Assembly: GCA_035416745.1 (NCBI GenBank)
Contig: DAOLNV010000125.1
Location: 1-6,680, forward strand
Origin: Candidatus Hydrogenedentota bacterium
GTDB taxonomy: Bacteria > Hydrogenedentota > Hydrogenedentia > Hydrogenedentales > SLHB01
Reading direction: 5' to 3'
Length of the DNA: 6,680 bases
Shown one piece after another: positions 6,564-6,680 of this stretch. Both the position numbers and the translations under genes were made by a program. The notes beneath the pieces were generated by a model that was given only the letters and a program-made list of their open reading frames with translations, did not search any database and was not told the origin of the DNA. The stretch's first letter is position 1, and each line of letters starts with the position of its first letter.

Positions 6564-6680
6564 GACGATGTTTCGGGCTTTCAGCCCTCCCCCTTTAATG
6601 ATGCGGTGCCGTTTTCCTGGCCCTCCAGGCCAGGCTGGTATGTTTCGCGCCGTTGGCGCTGAAGAATACCGAATCATCGG
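6564..6680. repeat. Composite palindromic repeat cluster, continues past the window
   Basis: Three hairpins in about 85 bp: GGGCT-ttc-AGCCC (6575-6587), CCTGGCC-ctcca-GGCCAGG (6616-6634) and GCGCC-gtt-GGCGC (6647-6659), joined by AT-richer linkers such as CTGGTATGTTTCGC. The block begins about 35 bp after the ceramidase-like stop and reaches the right edge still in repeat-like sequence. Modular sets of short G/C hairpins like this are typical of extragenic palindromic repeats in some environmental bacterial genomes; that identification is from memory of the style, not from a search. The hairpins could also act as a 3' end signal for the gene before them. Confidence 0.6.

Noticed and set aside
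6321..6677. A 118-codon - strand frame at the right edge
   Set aside because: Half is antisense to the LamG-like gene and the rest is the hairpin repeat cluster. Its only recognisable string, GLKARNIV, is explained by the repeat unit.

Overview
The window is a GC-rich stretch of bacterial DNA holding three intact genes, all on the + strand, one decayed transposase on the - strand, and a cluster of palindromic repeats that runs off the right edge. Nothing in it identifies a species. The gene content points to an uncultured environmental bacterium of the Hydrogenedentota / Planctomycetota / Lentisphaerota type: a Tat-exported ceramidase-like hydrolase fused to a LamG-type lectin fold, a large secreted beta-propeller, and modular hairpin repeats between genes. 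That placement is an inference from the kind of genes present, not from a marker gene.

Layout. Positions 91-688 (- strand) hold the remains of an IS630-family transposase. The helix-turn-helix N-terminus and fragments around all three catalytic acidic residues can be recognised, but they lie in different frames with large pieces missing. A possible promoter region with a perfect dyad (811-839) leads to a 197-residue protein (917-1510), made of a short helical N-terminus and eight copies of a 22-residue DENG-type repeat. A gap of about 590 bp follows (1511-2103). I find no convincing gene in it, but it holds several inverted repeats. Next come a secreted protein of 643 residues with about fourteen beta-propeller blades (2104-4035), a strong hairpin just after its stop, and a 778-residue Tat-exported protein with a neutral ceramidase-like N-terminal part and a LamG-like C-terminal part (4194-6530). 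The last ~110 bp are a compact set of hairpins. A partner copy lies inverted inside the 3' end of the preceding gene.

How the genes relate. The propeller and the ceramidase-like protein are co-directional, 158 bp apart and both exported, so they may serve the same extracellular or periplasmic task. The hairpin between them and a fresh strong ribosome binding site leave it open whether they share a transcript. The repeat protein has no export signal and sits well apart, so it is probably an independent unit. The most unusual items are the 22-residue repeat protein, the ceramidase-like domain that keeps its likely metal ligands but not the usual catalytic serine, and the inverted hairpin repeats that appear to have extended the coding region of that gene.
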